Assembly: GCA_001512985.1 (NCBI GenBank)
Contig: LFRX01000029.1
Coordinates: 52,036 to 67,118 of the forward strand
Origin: Acholeplasmatales bacterium DTU056
GTDB lineage: Bacteria > Bacillota_I > Bacilli_A > ML615J-28 > CAG-698
Reading direction: 5' to 3'
DNA: 15,083 nucleotides
Every line of letters starts with the position of its first letter. Position 1 is the first letter of the stretch. The notes under the pieces are model-generated. The model saw only the letters and a program-made list of their open reading frames with translations. It was not told where the DNA came from and made no database searches. Of this stretch, positions 6,592-14,391 are shown one piece after another. The position numbers and the translations under genes were made by a program.

Positions 6592-9500
6592 ATGAGTGAT
6601 TATATAAAGTTTTTTGGAAAGAATCAAAATATACAGTCTGCATTAGACTTACTAAATGATTCACGATATTCGTTATATTTATACAATTCCAATCGTCATG
6701 TTAATAATTTATTTACAAGTTTAGTTTATTTAACCAAAGAAAAAACAGTATTTTATATCACTCCTAATTTATATCAAGCAACTCAAAGTTATGAGCGGTT
6801 TTGTCAATTATTGGGGCCCGAAAATGTTAATTTATATGCGATGGATGAGATTGTCTCAGCGGAAATTCTTGCCGCAAGCCATGAATTACGACTTGAGCGA
6901 ATGAATACAATAAAAGATATCCTTACAGGGAATGCTAAAGTTATTGTGACTCATACATATGCTATTTTAAAACCGCTTGTTAATCGAGAAATTTTACAAA
7001 ATAATATTATTCATATTAAAACATCTGACGTATTAGATATTGAAAAATTTATTAAACAATTAATAAAACTTGGATATAAAAAAACCCCCACTACTTATTC
7101 TGTGGGGGATTTTAGCGTGCGCGGTGGGGTAATTGATATTTTTCCTTTATCGCAGGAAAAACCAATTCGGCTTGATTTATTTGATAATGAAATTGAAAAA
7201 ATTAAAGTGTTTAACCCAGAGACACAATTAAGTGTTGATGCAATTGAAAGTGTTAGTATATTTCCGCTTTATGAGATTTTATATGATTTAGATTACGCTG
7301 ATGAAATAGCATCAAAAATTGTACAAAATGTCAAAGATTCTAATCATGAAAAGTTGTCTAAGGATATTGTAGATATAAAAACATATAATAATTTAGATCG
7401 GTTAAGTAAATATATAAATTATATTGATTCAACCCATCAAATAATAATCGACTATCTAGATGATTCGATTTTATTCTTTGAAGATTTTAATCGTACTAAA
7501 GATAATTTTACTCAATTAAATAATGATTTGTACAATTATTTAATTTCAGAAAAGTATCCAAAAGAAATAAATTTTAAATTTTTTGAAGATGTTTATGTCT
7601 TATCAAGTTATCCAAAATCAGTATATTTTAGTGAACATTTAAGTAATGTAGATGTAAAACTAACGGATACTTACGATTTAAATACGTTAAACATTGTTAA
7701 TTATGATAATAATATTAAGGGATTTATTGAAGACTTACGTCATAATAATTATACCTATGTGATTACAATTTCGACTGATCATCAATTTAGAATGATACAA
7801 GAAATTCTAAATACGAATCAAATTAAATATTATTTACCTCAATCATTTAATGATATCAAAGAAAATAATATTAACTTAATTCAATATGAAAATAGTATTT
7901 CTTTTGCCTTTTTAGAACCAAAATTAGAAGTCATTACAGAAAGAGAAATATTTAAAGATTTAAAATATCGTAAAACACGCTATAAATCTGTCTATCAACA
8001 CACTACCCACATTTCTACAAAAGACGATATTTCCATTGGTGATTATGTTGTTCACTATGATTATGGGATTGCCCTGTATAAAGGGTTAAAAACAATCGAA
8101 TTACAAAACATTAAAACGGATTATTTGTGGTTGCAATATGAAGATATGGAATTATATGTTCCATTAGAAGATTTACACTTAATAGAAAAATATGTGGCTA
8201 GTGAAGGAACAGTTCCTAAATTAACTAAACTATCTACAAAAGATTGGGAACGCCGCAAACAAAAAATCAAAGATAAGATTCAAAATATGGCTAAAGAGTT
8301 AATTCGAATTCAAGCTTTGCGGACGCAAAGCAAAGGATTTAAATTTCCAAAAGATGACGAATTGACCAAAATATTTGAATCTGATTTTGAATATGAAGAA
8401 ACTCCTGATCAACTAAAAGCCATTGAAGAAGTCAAAAGAGATATGGAATCAGATACAATAATGGATCGGTTGATTTGTGGAGATGTGGGATATGGTAAGA
8501 CTGAGATAGCTATTCGGGCTTCTTTTAAAGCTGTTATGGGCGGAAAACAAGTTTTATATCTAGCACCAACGACTATTTTAAGTAGACAACATTATCAAAC
8601 ATTTACTAATCGTTTTTCGAAGTTTGGAATTAGAGTTGCCGAACTTAGTAGATTAGTACCTTTAGCTATGCAAAAACAAATATTAAAAGATTTAAAAGAG
8701 GGGCAAATTGATATTTTAATTGGAACACATCGAGTATTAAGTGATGATGTTGTCTTTAAAGATTTAGGATTATTAATTATTGATGAAGAACAACGATTTG
8801 GAGTAGTCCATAAAGAAAAAATTAAGCAATTAAAACATAATGTAGAAGTGCTGACATTAACAGCGACACCTATCCCACGTACATTGCAAATGTCTATTAT
8901 GGGTATTCGTTCAATAAGCTTACTTGAAACCCCACCTTTAGATCGTTATCCAGTTCAAACATTTGTATTAGAAGAAAATGATATTGTTATTCGTGAAGCA
9001 ATTTATCGTGAATTGGCGCGAAACGGTCAAGTTTTTTATTTATATAATCGCATTAGTAATTTAGATCGGTTATATCGTAAAATAAAGAAACTTGTTCCAG
9101 AAGCACGAATTGCAATTGGTCATGGACAAATGCCACGCGACGAATTAGAAGACATTATTCAAAGTTTCATTGATCGTCAATATGATGTTTTATTATGTAC
9201 CACAATTATAGAAACTGGTATTGATATTCCAAACGCCAATACTCTAATTATCAGTGATGCTGATCGCTTAGGGCTATCACAAATTTATCAATTACGAGGG
9301 CGAGTTGGACGAAGTGATCGAATTGCCTATGCTTATTTAATGTATAGTAAAAATAAAGTTTTAACTGATTCAAGTAAAAAACGTCTTGACGCAATTAAAG
9401 AATTTACCGAACTAGGTAGTGGATATAAGATTGCTTTGCGTGATCTAGCAATTCGTGGGGCTGGAGATATTTTAGGGAAAGAACAATCCGGTTTTATAGA

Positions 9501-10047
9501 TGCGGTTGGGCTTGATATGTATATGAAATTACTAAATGAAGCAATTATGGAATTGCAAAATAAAGAAGTAATCAAGCCTGAAAAACAAAAAGTATACAAT
9601 ATTGATATTTCCAAACATGTTCCTAAAGAGTATGTTTCCGATGAAGAGATTCGGATTTTGATTCACCAAGAAATATTTAAAATCAAAAGTAAAGATGATA
9701 AAGAACAATTAATTCAAAAATTAACAGATCAATTTGGAAGATTAACCGAGGAACTGCTTTTATATATTGAAAGAAAATATTTAGAAATTTTAATGAATCA
9801 GGCAAAAGTTTCGCGGTTTTTTGAAAACGAGCGTGAAGTTAGAATTACTTTCTCTCAAGATACTACGAATAAGTTAGATATTTATAAATTATATGAGTTT
9901 TCTACGCAATTTGGTAAGGAAATTTCCTTTGAATATAAAAATAAAGAATTTATTGCAAAATTTGACAAAAAAGGATATAATAGCCATTGGGTTTTTTTGG
10001 CCAGCCGTTTTTTAGAAAATGTAAATACTTTCTTAAAAATGGTATAA
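6592..10047 (+). CDS. mfd: Transcription-repair coupling factor Mfd
   Basis: Mfd is an ATP-driven DNA translocase that pushes stalled RNA polymerase off lesions and recruits UvrA. From ATG 6592 it has 1151 residues, the usual size. In order: UvrB-like N-terminal module with TYSVGDFSVRGGVIDIFP (about 160-185); the RNA polymerase interaction domain at about 480-545 (VHYDYGIALYKGL at 487); helicase motor with Walker A GDVGYGKT (630-637), DEEQ (731-734), TATPIPRTLQMS (about 757); TRG-type segment GHGQMPRDELE; TTIIETGIDIPN and QLRGRVGRSDR (about 900); and a C-terminal UvrA-regulating domain. The RID signature usually reads VHxxHGIGxYxGL; here HGIG is YGIA. An in-frame ATG at 6583 lies inside the AGGATGG ribosome binding site (6580-6586), so 6592 is preferred. 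A terminator-like hairpin at 7085-7108 lies inside the gene. Confidence 0.97.
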   Translation: MSDYIKFFGKNQNIQSALDLLNDSRYSLYLYNSNRHVNNLFTSLVYLTKEKTVFYITPNLYQATQSYERFCQLLGPENVNLYAMDEIVSAEILAASHELRLERMNTIKDILTGNAKVIVTHTYAILKPLVNREILQNNIIHIKTSDVLDIEKFIKQLIKLGYKKTPTTYSVGDFSVRGGVIDIFPLSQEKPIRLDLFDNEIEKIKVFNPETQLSVDAIESVSIFPLYEILYDLDYADEIASKIVQNVKDSNHEKLSKDIVDIKTYNNLDRLSKYINYIDSTHQIIIDYLDDSILFFEDFNRTKDNFTQLNNDLYNYLISEKYPKEINFKFFEDVYVLSSYPKSVYFSEHLSNVDVKLTDTYDLNTLNIVNYDNNIKGFIEDLRHNNYTYVITISTDHQFRMIQEILNTNQIKYYLPQSFNDIKENNINLIQYENSISFAFLEPKLEVITEREIFKDLKYRKTRYKSVYQHTTHISTKDDISIGDYVVHYDYGIALYKGLKTIELQNIKTDYLWLQYEDMELYVPLEDLHLIEKYVASEGTVPKLTKLSTKDWERRKQKIKDKIQNMAKELIRIQALRTQSKGFKFPKDDELTKIFESDFEYEETPDQLKAIEEVKRDMESDTIMDRLICGDVGYGKTEIAIRASFKAVMGGKQVLYLAPTTILSRQHYQTFTNRFSKFGIRVAELSRLVPLAMQKQILKDLKEGQIDILIGTHRVLSDDVVFKDLGLLIIDEEQRFGVVHKEKIKQLKHNVEVLTLTATPIPRTLQMSIMGIRSISLLETPPLDRYPVQTFVLEENDIVIREAIYRELARNGQVFYLYNRISNLDRLYRKIKKLVPEARIAIGHGQMPRDELEDIIQSFIDRQYDVLLCTTIIETGIDIPNANTLIISDADRLGLSQIYQLRGRVGRSDRIAYAYLMYSKNKVLTDSSKKRLDAIKEFTELGSGYKIALRDLAIRGAGDILGKEQSGFIDAVGLDMYMKLLNEAIMELQNKEVIKPEKQKVYNIDISKHVPKEYVSDEEIRILIHQEIFKIKSKDDKEQLIQKLTDQFGRLTEELLLYIERKYLEILMNQAKVSRFFENEREVRITFSQDTTNKLDIYKLYEFSTQFGKEISFEYKNKEFIAKFDKKGYNSHWVFLASRFLENVNTFLKMV
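7078..7113 (-). terminator. Intrinsic-terminator-like hairpin inside mfd, antisense orientation
   Basis: CCCCCAC (7085-7091) and GTGGGGG (7102-7108) form a 7-bp GC-rich stem with a 10-nt loop. On the minus strand the stem is followed immediately by seven T's (complement of 7084-7078), the full form of an intrinsic terminator. On the plus strand the stem is followed by A then TTTT, a weaker version. It lies within codons for the conserved TYSVGDF region of Mfd. Confidence 0.5.
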
Positions 10048-10090
10048 AAAGTAAATAAATGCTAAAAAATATAAGAGCGAGGTGAACAAA

Positions 10091-10621
10091 ATGAAAGCAA
10101 CAGGTGTAGTACGTCGAATTGACGATTTAGGACGAATCGTTATCCCCAAAGAAATTCGTAGAAATTTACGAATTCGTGAAGGTGATTCATTAGAAATTTT
10201 TACGGATGGACATAGTTCAATTACATTTCGAAAATATTCTCCAGTAGAAAGTATTAATGATTTTATTTTTCAGTATGTTGAGGCGTTGAATGCATCAAGC
10301 AAAAAAGATATTATTATTACTGATACCGAAAAAATCGTTGCTGTCGCTGGAACATTAAAAAAAGACTTAATAGGGAAAAAAATTTCTCTTCGTCTAGATG
10401 ACTTAATGCAAAAACGCACTCTACAAGTCTTTGAAAAAGGAGAAGGGTTAGAAATAGCGGATAAATTTGAATATAAAAATAGTTTAGTTATGAAACCAAT
10501 CACTGTTTATGGTGATGTAACAGGATGTGTAATTATTCTTGGCGATAATCGAATTGATGAAGTAGACAAAGCATTGGTTGAAACAAGTGCAACATTCTTA
10601 GGGAAATATTTAGAATCTTAA
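10091..10621 (+). CDS. spoVT: SpoVT-like AbrB-family transcriptional regulator with GAF domain
   Basis: The first ~50 residues form an AbrB/SpoVT swapped-hairpin DNA-binding domain: MKATGVVRRIDDLGRIVIPKEIRRNLRIREGDSLEIF is nearly the B. subtilis SpoVT sequence. The remaining ~125 residues match the GAF-like C-terminal domain of SpoVT, including the GKKISLRLDDLMQ region and the ending ALVETSATFLGKYLES. At 176 residues it is the full SpoVT size, which excludes the short AbrB/Abh proteins. In Bacillus SpoVT tunes forespore sigma-G genes; non-sporulating relatives may keep it for other roles, so sporulation is not proven here. ATG 10091 is preceded by GAGGTGAAC; an in-frame GTG at 10082 lies within that site and is rejected as start. 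It follows mfd by 43 nt, as in Bacillus, and ends at a terminator. Confidence 0.93.
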   Translation: MKATGVVRRIDDLGRIVIPKEIRRNLRIREGDSLEIFTDGHSSITFRKYSPVESINDFIFQYVEALNASSKKDIIITDTEKIVAVAGTLKKDLIGKKISLRLDDLMQKRTLQVFEKGEGLEIADKFEYKNSLVMKPITVYGDVTGCVIILGDNRIDEVDKALVETSATFLGKYLES

Positions 10622-10641
10622 TTAAATTTAAGATAATAATT

Positions 10642-10670
10642 AGGTGAAGTATTTTTAATACTTCACCTTT
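10642..10670 (+). terminator. Terminator after spoVT
   Basis: Perfect 12-bp stem AGGTGAAGTATT / AATACTTCACCT (10642-10653 / 10657-10668) with a 3-nt loop, then TTTTATT. Flanking AATAAT and ATTATT could extend the stem. It ends the fhs-to-spoVT unit. Confidence 0.88.
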
Positions 10671-10764
10671 TATTATTGTTAAAACTAGATATAAAATTTA
10701 ATCTTTGGATTAAAATAAAATAAATTAGAGATACTAAAATTGTTAATTGATGGATAATTTTTTA

Positions 10765-10793
10765 TTGTAGAAAGGGAAGGGTTGTGATATAAT
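10765..10793 (+). promoter_or_regulatory. Extended -10 promoter of the degV-fba unit
   Basis: A perfect TATAAT (10788-10793) carries an upstream TGA (10785-10787), making an extended -10. A poor -35, TTGTAG (10765-10770), lies 17 bp away. Predicted start near 10800, ahead of AGGAGG at 10808-10813. The 10671-10764 stretch is AT-rich and holds nothing else recognised. Confidence 0.7.
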
Positions 10794-10823
10794 AGGATTA
10801 GTCAATTAGGAGGAAAGAGAGAT

Positions 10824-11678
10824 ATGGAAAAAATAGCGATTATTTCAGATTGTAATGCTGGTCTGGATTATGTAAAGGGTGGGGAAAGAATTCCAGTTCT
10901 TCGCTCAGTAATTAATTTTGGTGATGAGCATTATGTTGATGGAACTGATATAAAAGCTGATGAATTTTATAAAAAGCTAAAAGAAGTTGATATTATTCCT
11001 TCAACTTCTGCACCAACTATTGGGGAAGCGATGACTTTAATCGAGAGTTTAATTGAAAAAGGATATACCGATGTTATTATGTATGCTATTTCATATAATT
11101 TAAGTTCAATAGGGCAAATGGTAGAAAGTTTGAGAAGCGAATATCCTCAAATAAACATCCATGTTGTTGATACTAAAATGGCTACATATATGCAAGGTTT
11201 TTTAGCAATGGAAGCTATAAAAATGGTTGATGAAGGATATTCAGTTAAAGATATTTTAGAAAGAACTAATTATTTACTAGAAAACTCTCATGCGTATTTT
11301 ATTGTTGATGATTTGCGTTATTTAGTTAAGAATGGACGTTTATCAGGTGCGCAAGGATTTTTAGGGGGGCTATTAAAAATTAAACCAGTTTTAGAATTGA
11401 CTAAAGACGGACGAATTGTTAGCAAAGAAAAAGTTAAAACATTTAGAAGGGCAGTTGAACGTGGTTTAGAATTATTTCTTGATGAAATTGGCAATCATCA
11501 AAAACTAAAAGTTCTTGTATTACATACCGATCGTTTAGATGATGCGAAGAAGATTGCGAAGAGTATTCGCGAAAGATTGAGTGATCGAGATTTAGATGTA
11601 GAAATAAGTACTATTACTCCGGCAGTTGGAGCTCATATCGGTTGTGGTGTTTTAGGATTTGGGTATTTTAAATTATAA
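10824..11678 (+). CDS. DegV family protein (FakB-like fatty acid binding)
   Basis: DegV/FakB proteins bind a fatty acid in an extended tunnel; with kinase FakA they present its carboxylate for phosphorylation, feeding phospholipid synthesis from exogenous or recycled fatty acids. This 284-residue protein shows the family features: N-terminal IAIISDC, YVDGTDIKADEFYKKL (37-52), the ligand-contact motif PSTSAP (59-64), VDTKMATYMQGFLAMEA (about 115-131) and the hallmark LRYLVKNGRLSGAQGFLGGLLKIKPVL (about 167-193). Which fatty acid is bound, or whether the protein works with a FakA, cannot be told; no fakA lies in the window. The ribosome binding site is AGGAGG with a rather long 10-nt spacing. 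It heads a unit with a small membrane protein gene and fba. Confidence 0.92.
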   Translation: MEKIAIISDCNAGLDYVKGGERIPVLRSVINFGDEHYVDGTDIKADEFYKKLKEVDIIPSTSAPTIGEAMTLIESLIEKGYTDVIMYAISYNLSSIGQMVESLRSEYPQINIHVVDTKMATYMQGFLAMEAIKMVDEGYSVKDILERTNYLLENSHAYFIVDDLRYLVKNGRLSGAQGFLGGLLKIKPVLELTKDGRIVSKEKVKTFRRAVERGLELFLDEIGNHQKLKVLVLHTDRLDDAKKIAKSIRERLSDRDLDVEISTITPAVGAHIGCGVLGFGYFKL

Positions 11679-11699
11679 TAGAGTGGAGGATATATAGAA

Positions 11700-11984
11700 A
11701 TGAACGAACGTGTAATTAAACGCTATTACTTTGTTGCGGGTATATTATTTGCTATTGCAGTTTTAGCAGGAATTATTCGCTTATTTGACATTTTATTAGA
11801 ATTTGACAAATTAGCCTTTTTAAATATTGTTGCAATTATCTTTTTAGGCTTATCATTACTTACATTAGTGACATTAATTCTTCATTCATTCATTTTTGAA
11901 AAACAAAAAATTAAAGAAGAATTACGTCGTAAAGACGAACCTGAAAAATTAAAAAAATATGCATCGCGAAAAAAAAATAGATAA
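11700..11984 (+). CDS. Small two-helix membrane protein, unknown function
   Basis: A 94-residue protein with two predicted membrane helices (about 9-31, YYFVAGILFAIAVLAGIIRL, and about 38-66, FLNIVAIIFLGLSLLTLVTL), followed by a strongly charged, Lys/Arg-rich tail (KQKIKEELRRKDEPEKLKKY and on to the C-terminus). The short N-terminus with Arg/Lys suggests both ends face the cytoplasm. I recognise no family. ATG 11700 has GGAGGA 9 nt upstream. It sits 21 nt after degV and 21 nt before fba, so it is very likely co-transcribed with both. Composition matches its neighbours. Confidence 0.8.
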   Translation: MNERVIKRYYFVAGILFAIAVLAGIIRLFDILLEFDKLAFLNIVAIIFLGLSLLTLVTLILHSFIFEKQKIKEELRRKDEPEKLKKYASRKKNR

Positions 11985-12005
11985 AAAATAAATGGAGGAT
12001 TGATT

Positions 12006-12872
12006 ATGAATTTAGTTAATATGACTCAAATGCTTGAAAAAGCGAAAAGAGAAAAATATGCAGTTGGTCAATTCAATATTAACAACCTTGAATGGACCAA
12101 AACAATTTTACAAGTAGCTGAAGAGGAAAACTCTCCAGTTATTTTGGGTGTTTCTGAAGGTGCTGCTCGTTATATGGGTGGCTTTAATGCAGTTGTTGGA
12201 ATGGTTAAAGGATTAATTAAAGATTTAGGGATTACAGTAGATGTAGCTCTTCATTTAGACCATGGTTCAACTTTTGAATCTTGTCGTAAAGCAATTGAAG
12301 CTGGCTTTACTTCAGTTATGATTGATGCTTCTCATCATCCATTAGAAGAAAACATTAGAATAACAAAACAAGTAGTAGATTATGCACATGCACATGGAGT
12401 AAGTGTTGAAGCAGAACTTGGTATCGTTGGCGGACAAGAAGATGATGTAAAAGGCGATAAACCAATTTATGCAGATGTAAATGAATGTGTAATGTTAGTT
12501 AATGAAACTAACGTTGATTGTTTAGCTCCAGCTTTAGGTAGTGTTCACGGCCCTTATAAAGGTGAACCAAAATTAGGTTTTGATGAAATGAAAGAAATTT
12601 TTGAAAAAACAAATAAACCATTAGTATTACATGGTGGAACAGGTATTCCAGATGAATTAATTCGCAAAGCCATTGAACGCGGAACGACTAAAATCAATGT
12701 TAATACTGAATGCCAAATGGCATTTACTCGAATTGTGCGTGATGTTTTAGCTAAAGATCAAAAAGTATATGACCCACGCAAAGTTCTTGGTCCTGCAACT
12801 GTAGGAATTGCTGATGTTGTGAGAGAAAAAATTAGAGTATTCGGTTCAAAAGATAAAGCTGTTAAATATTAA
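12006..12872 (+). CDS. fba: Class II fructose-bisphosphate aldolase
   Basis: This Zn-dependent aldolase splits fructose-1,6-bisphosphate to DHAP and glyceraldehyde-3-phosphate in glycolysis, or the reverse. It has 288 residues, the size of the short Firmicutes class II enzymes. Zn ligands are His86 (with catalytic Asp85 in HLDHGS), His181 (SVHGPYKGEP) and His209 (LVLHGGTG). The phosphate/Zn region EAELGIVGGQEDD (136-148) and INVNTECQMAF (230-240) are canonical. A tagatose-bisphosphate aldolase is a less likely alternative, as no tagatose or galactitol genes are near. ATG 12006 follows TGGAGG with a 7-nt gap; the upstream in-frame TTG at 12000 overlaps this region and is rejected. It is the last gene before a strong terminator. 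Confidence 0.95.
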   Translation: MNLVNMTQMLEKAKREKYAVGQFNINNLEWTKTILQVAEEENSPVILGVSEGAARYMGGFNAVVGMVKGLIKDLGITVDVALHLDHGSTFESCRKAIEAGFTSVMIDASHHPLEENIRITKQVVDYAHAHGVSVEAELGIVGGQEDDVKGDKPIYADVNECVMLVNETNVDCLAPALGSVHGPYKGEPKLGFDEMKEIFEKTNKPLVLHGGTGIPDELIRKAIERGTTKINVNTECQMAFTRIVRDVLAKDQKVYDPRKVLGPATVGIADVVREKIRVFGSKDKAVKY

Positions 12873-12888
12873 TATCAATAAAAAGTAT

Positions 12889-12917
12889 AAGAGGCTAAAA
12901 AACAGCCTCTTTTTTTT
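12889..12917 (+). terminator. Terminator after fba
   Basis: 8-bp stem AAGAGGCT / AGCCTCTT (12889-12896 / 12904-12911), 7-nt loop AAAAAAC, then a run of eight T's (12910-12917). Confidence 0.93.
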
Positions 12918-12987
12918 ATTAAAAAATATAATGAATAAAGAATAAAAAATAGCATTATGTTATATCTTGTCATTAGAAGGTGAGAAT

Positions 12988-13287
12988 ATGAGAGTTTGGT
13001 GGGGACGTCATTTTTGGATTATATCATCAATATTTGTATTTTTTTTGTTAGCCACATTAGGAAATATTTTCTTTTTTATCGTAATCTTTACAGTTCTAGC
13101 CAATTGCCTATTAATACGTCTAGTATATAAATTTCCGTTTTTAATGATAGAATTTATATGTATATGTGCCTATTTTTTAGCGTGTATTATTTGCTTATTA
13201 TTTATTGAACTAATTTTATTAAAAGCTTTAATATGCTTACTAGGTACTTGGTATGTGCTATGCTCTTGGTTTCCAGGAAAGTATTAA
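12988..13287 (+). CDS. Small Cys-rich membrane protein, unknown function
   Basis: From ATG 12988, preceded by AGAAGGTGA, the product is 99 residues and almost wholly hydrophobic. Three membrane helices are likely, at about 8-26, 28-46 and 53-85 (the last long enough to be a hairpin or two helices). It is rich in Trp/Phe/Ile and has seven cysteines, four of them in the FICICAYFLACIIC segment. I recognise no family. An in-frame TTG at 12967 would add seven residues but lacks a ribosome binding site. A TATAAT lies at 12927-12932 without a good -35 box, so the promoter is unclear. It starts a block of small envelope-type genes after the fba terminator. Its reality rests on the start signal and consistent membrane pattern. 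Confidence 0.6.
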   Translation: MRVWWGRHFWIISSIFVFFLLATLGNIFFFIVIFTVLANCLLIRLVYKFPFLMIEFICICAYFLACIICLLFIELILLKALICLLGTWYVLCSWFPGKY

Positions 13288-13292
13288 AAAGA

Positions 13293-13321
13293 TTGCAAAA
13301 TCATAAAAAACATTTTATAAT
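13293..13321 (+). promoter_or_regulatory. Promoter of the zinc-ribbon gene
   Basis: TTGCAA (13293-13298) and a perfect TATAAT (13316-13321) are 17 bp apart. The predicted start, near 13328, falls 0-3 nt before the ATG at 13331, leaving no room for a ribosome binding site. Confidence 0.65.
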
Positions 13322-13330
13322 ATACTTACT

Positions 13331-13897
13331 ATGAAAAAGAAAATAATAAGTCAATGTCCCAACTGTCAAACAATTTATGACGTAGAAGTAAATATTTGTC
13401 ATACATGTCACAATGAAAAATTGATCCATTATCATAAACAAGTTTTATATAATGGACGAACTTATTCTAAAAAGGAATGGATGGCAAAAGTTAGTGTATT
13501 TGAGGTGAAAGGCAACTATTTGAATATGAAATATTTTTCAACGCCACTTCATCCTAATCTAATTTTACAAATGTATCAACAAAATATAAAAAGCTCTACA
13601 AAAACAGCCTTAATCGTACCCACAATTTTGTTTTTCATGACAAGTATAATATCCTTTTTACTATATAAATATTTTCAATGGGAAATCGAAGATATAAATA
13701 CAAAACTATTTTTAATTTTCATTGCAATATTCTTTTTGGGAATAACGATGGGTTTATTAATAATGATGGTTGTGTTTAGATATCGATGTATTCTAACCAT
13801 TAATCAAGCACATCAAATTCAATATAAAAAAGTACCAAAAAAAGAAATTGTTAAAAAGATAGATCAATTAAAAAATATTATAGAAATGAAGGGATAA
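13331..13897 (+). CDS. Zinc-ribbon membrane protein, unknown function
   Basis: This 188-residue protein begins with a four-cysteine zinc ribbon, CPNC (9-12) and CHTC (23-26), after a basic MKKK start. A soluble stretch with WMAKVSVFEVKG (50-61) follows, then two membrane helices at about 92-112 and 126-149, and a basic cytoplasmic tail (KKVPKKEIVKKIDQLKN). Ribbon and tail should both face the cytoplasm. I recognise no specific family. The ATG has no ribosome binding site, and the -10 box of a good promoter lies 9 nt before it, so the mRNA is probably leaderless. It ends 3 nt before the thioredoxin-like lipoprotein gene, whose ribosome binding site lies within its last codons. Confidence 0.75.
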   Translation: MKKKIISQCPNCQTIYDVEVNICHTCHNEKLIHYHKQVLYNGRTYSKKEWMAKVSVFEVKGNYLNMKYFSTPLHPNLILQMYQQNIKSSTKTALIVPTILFFMTSIISFLLYKYFQWEIEDINTKLFLIFIAIFFLGITMGLLIMMVVFRYRCILTINQAHQIQYKKVPKKEIVKKIDQLKNIIEMKG

Positions 13898-13900
13898 TTA

Positions 13901-14332
13901 ATGAAAAATTATTTAAAAATTACTTTAATACTTATTTTAGCAATTATATTAGTAGGTTGTAGTAAAAAAGCTAAAGAAATAAGACCAACGCAAATATTCT
14001 CTCAAAAAGAGGGTACCTATTATGTATATTTTTATAAAGAAAATTGTTCTGCATGTGAAAATTTACAGCCGCGTTTAAATGAATATATTCAATATTCCCA
14101 TTCAAAACAAGGAAAAAATGCTCCAAAAGTATATAAAGTAAATGTTTTATCGATGCCAAATTTAGACGCATCAGAAAATTGGCAAGAAGAAATTATTGGG
14201 GCAACAAATGTTATGAGTATTACTATTGGGACTACTCCAACTTTGTTACTGATTGAAAATAAAGAAGTAAAAAAAGTTTTTGTAGGACGAACAAATATTA
14301 CTAATGAACTTGATAGAATTCAAGGTAAATAA
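13901..14332 (+). CDS. Thioredoxin-like lipoprotein
   Basis: A 143-residue protein with a lipoprotein signal: basic start MKNYLK, hydrophobic core, and lipobox ending LVGC with the lipidated Cys at 20. The mature part has a thioredoxin-like layout: strand YYVYFYKENCSACENL with the redox pair CSAC (Cys49, Cys52), and near the C-terminus TTPTLLLIENKEVKKVFVG, where the TPT Pro is the cis-proline of the fold. It is expected to sit on the outer face of the membrane and act in thiol-disulfide exchange; whether it oxidises or reduces, and its partner, is unknown. The ribosome binding site AAGGGA overlaps the end of the zinc-ribbon gene (3-nt gap), pointing to coupled translation. Confidence 0.82.
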   Translation: MKNYLKITLILILAIILVGCSKKAKEIRPTQIFSQKEGTYYVYFYKENCSACENLQPRLNEYIQYSHSKQGKNAPKVYKVNVLSMPNLDASENWQEEIIGATNVMSITIGTTPTLLLIENKEVKKVFVGRTNITNELDRIQGK

Positions 14333-14391
14333 CCACTTACTCATTTTTTAGTTTGATAATACATAATTTAGGGGAGTCTAAGGAGAATTTA

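Noticed and set aside
12967..12987. TTG start for the Cys-rich membrane protein; likewise GTG 10082, TTG 12000 and TTG 14353 for their genes
   Set aside because: In each case an ATG slightly downstream has a properly spaced ribosome binding site, and the alternative start overlaps or precedes that site.
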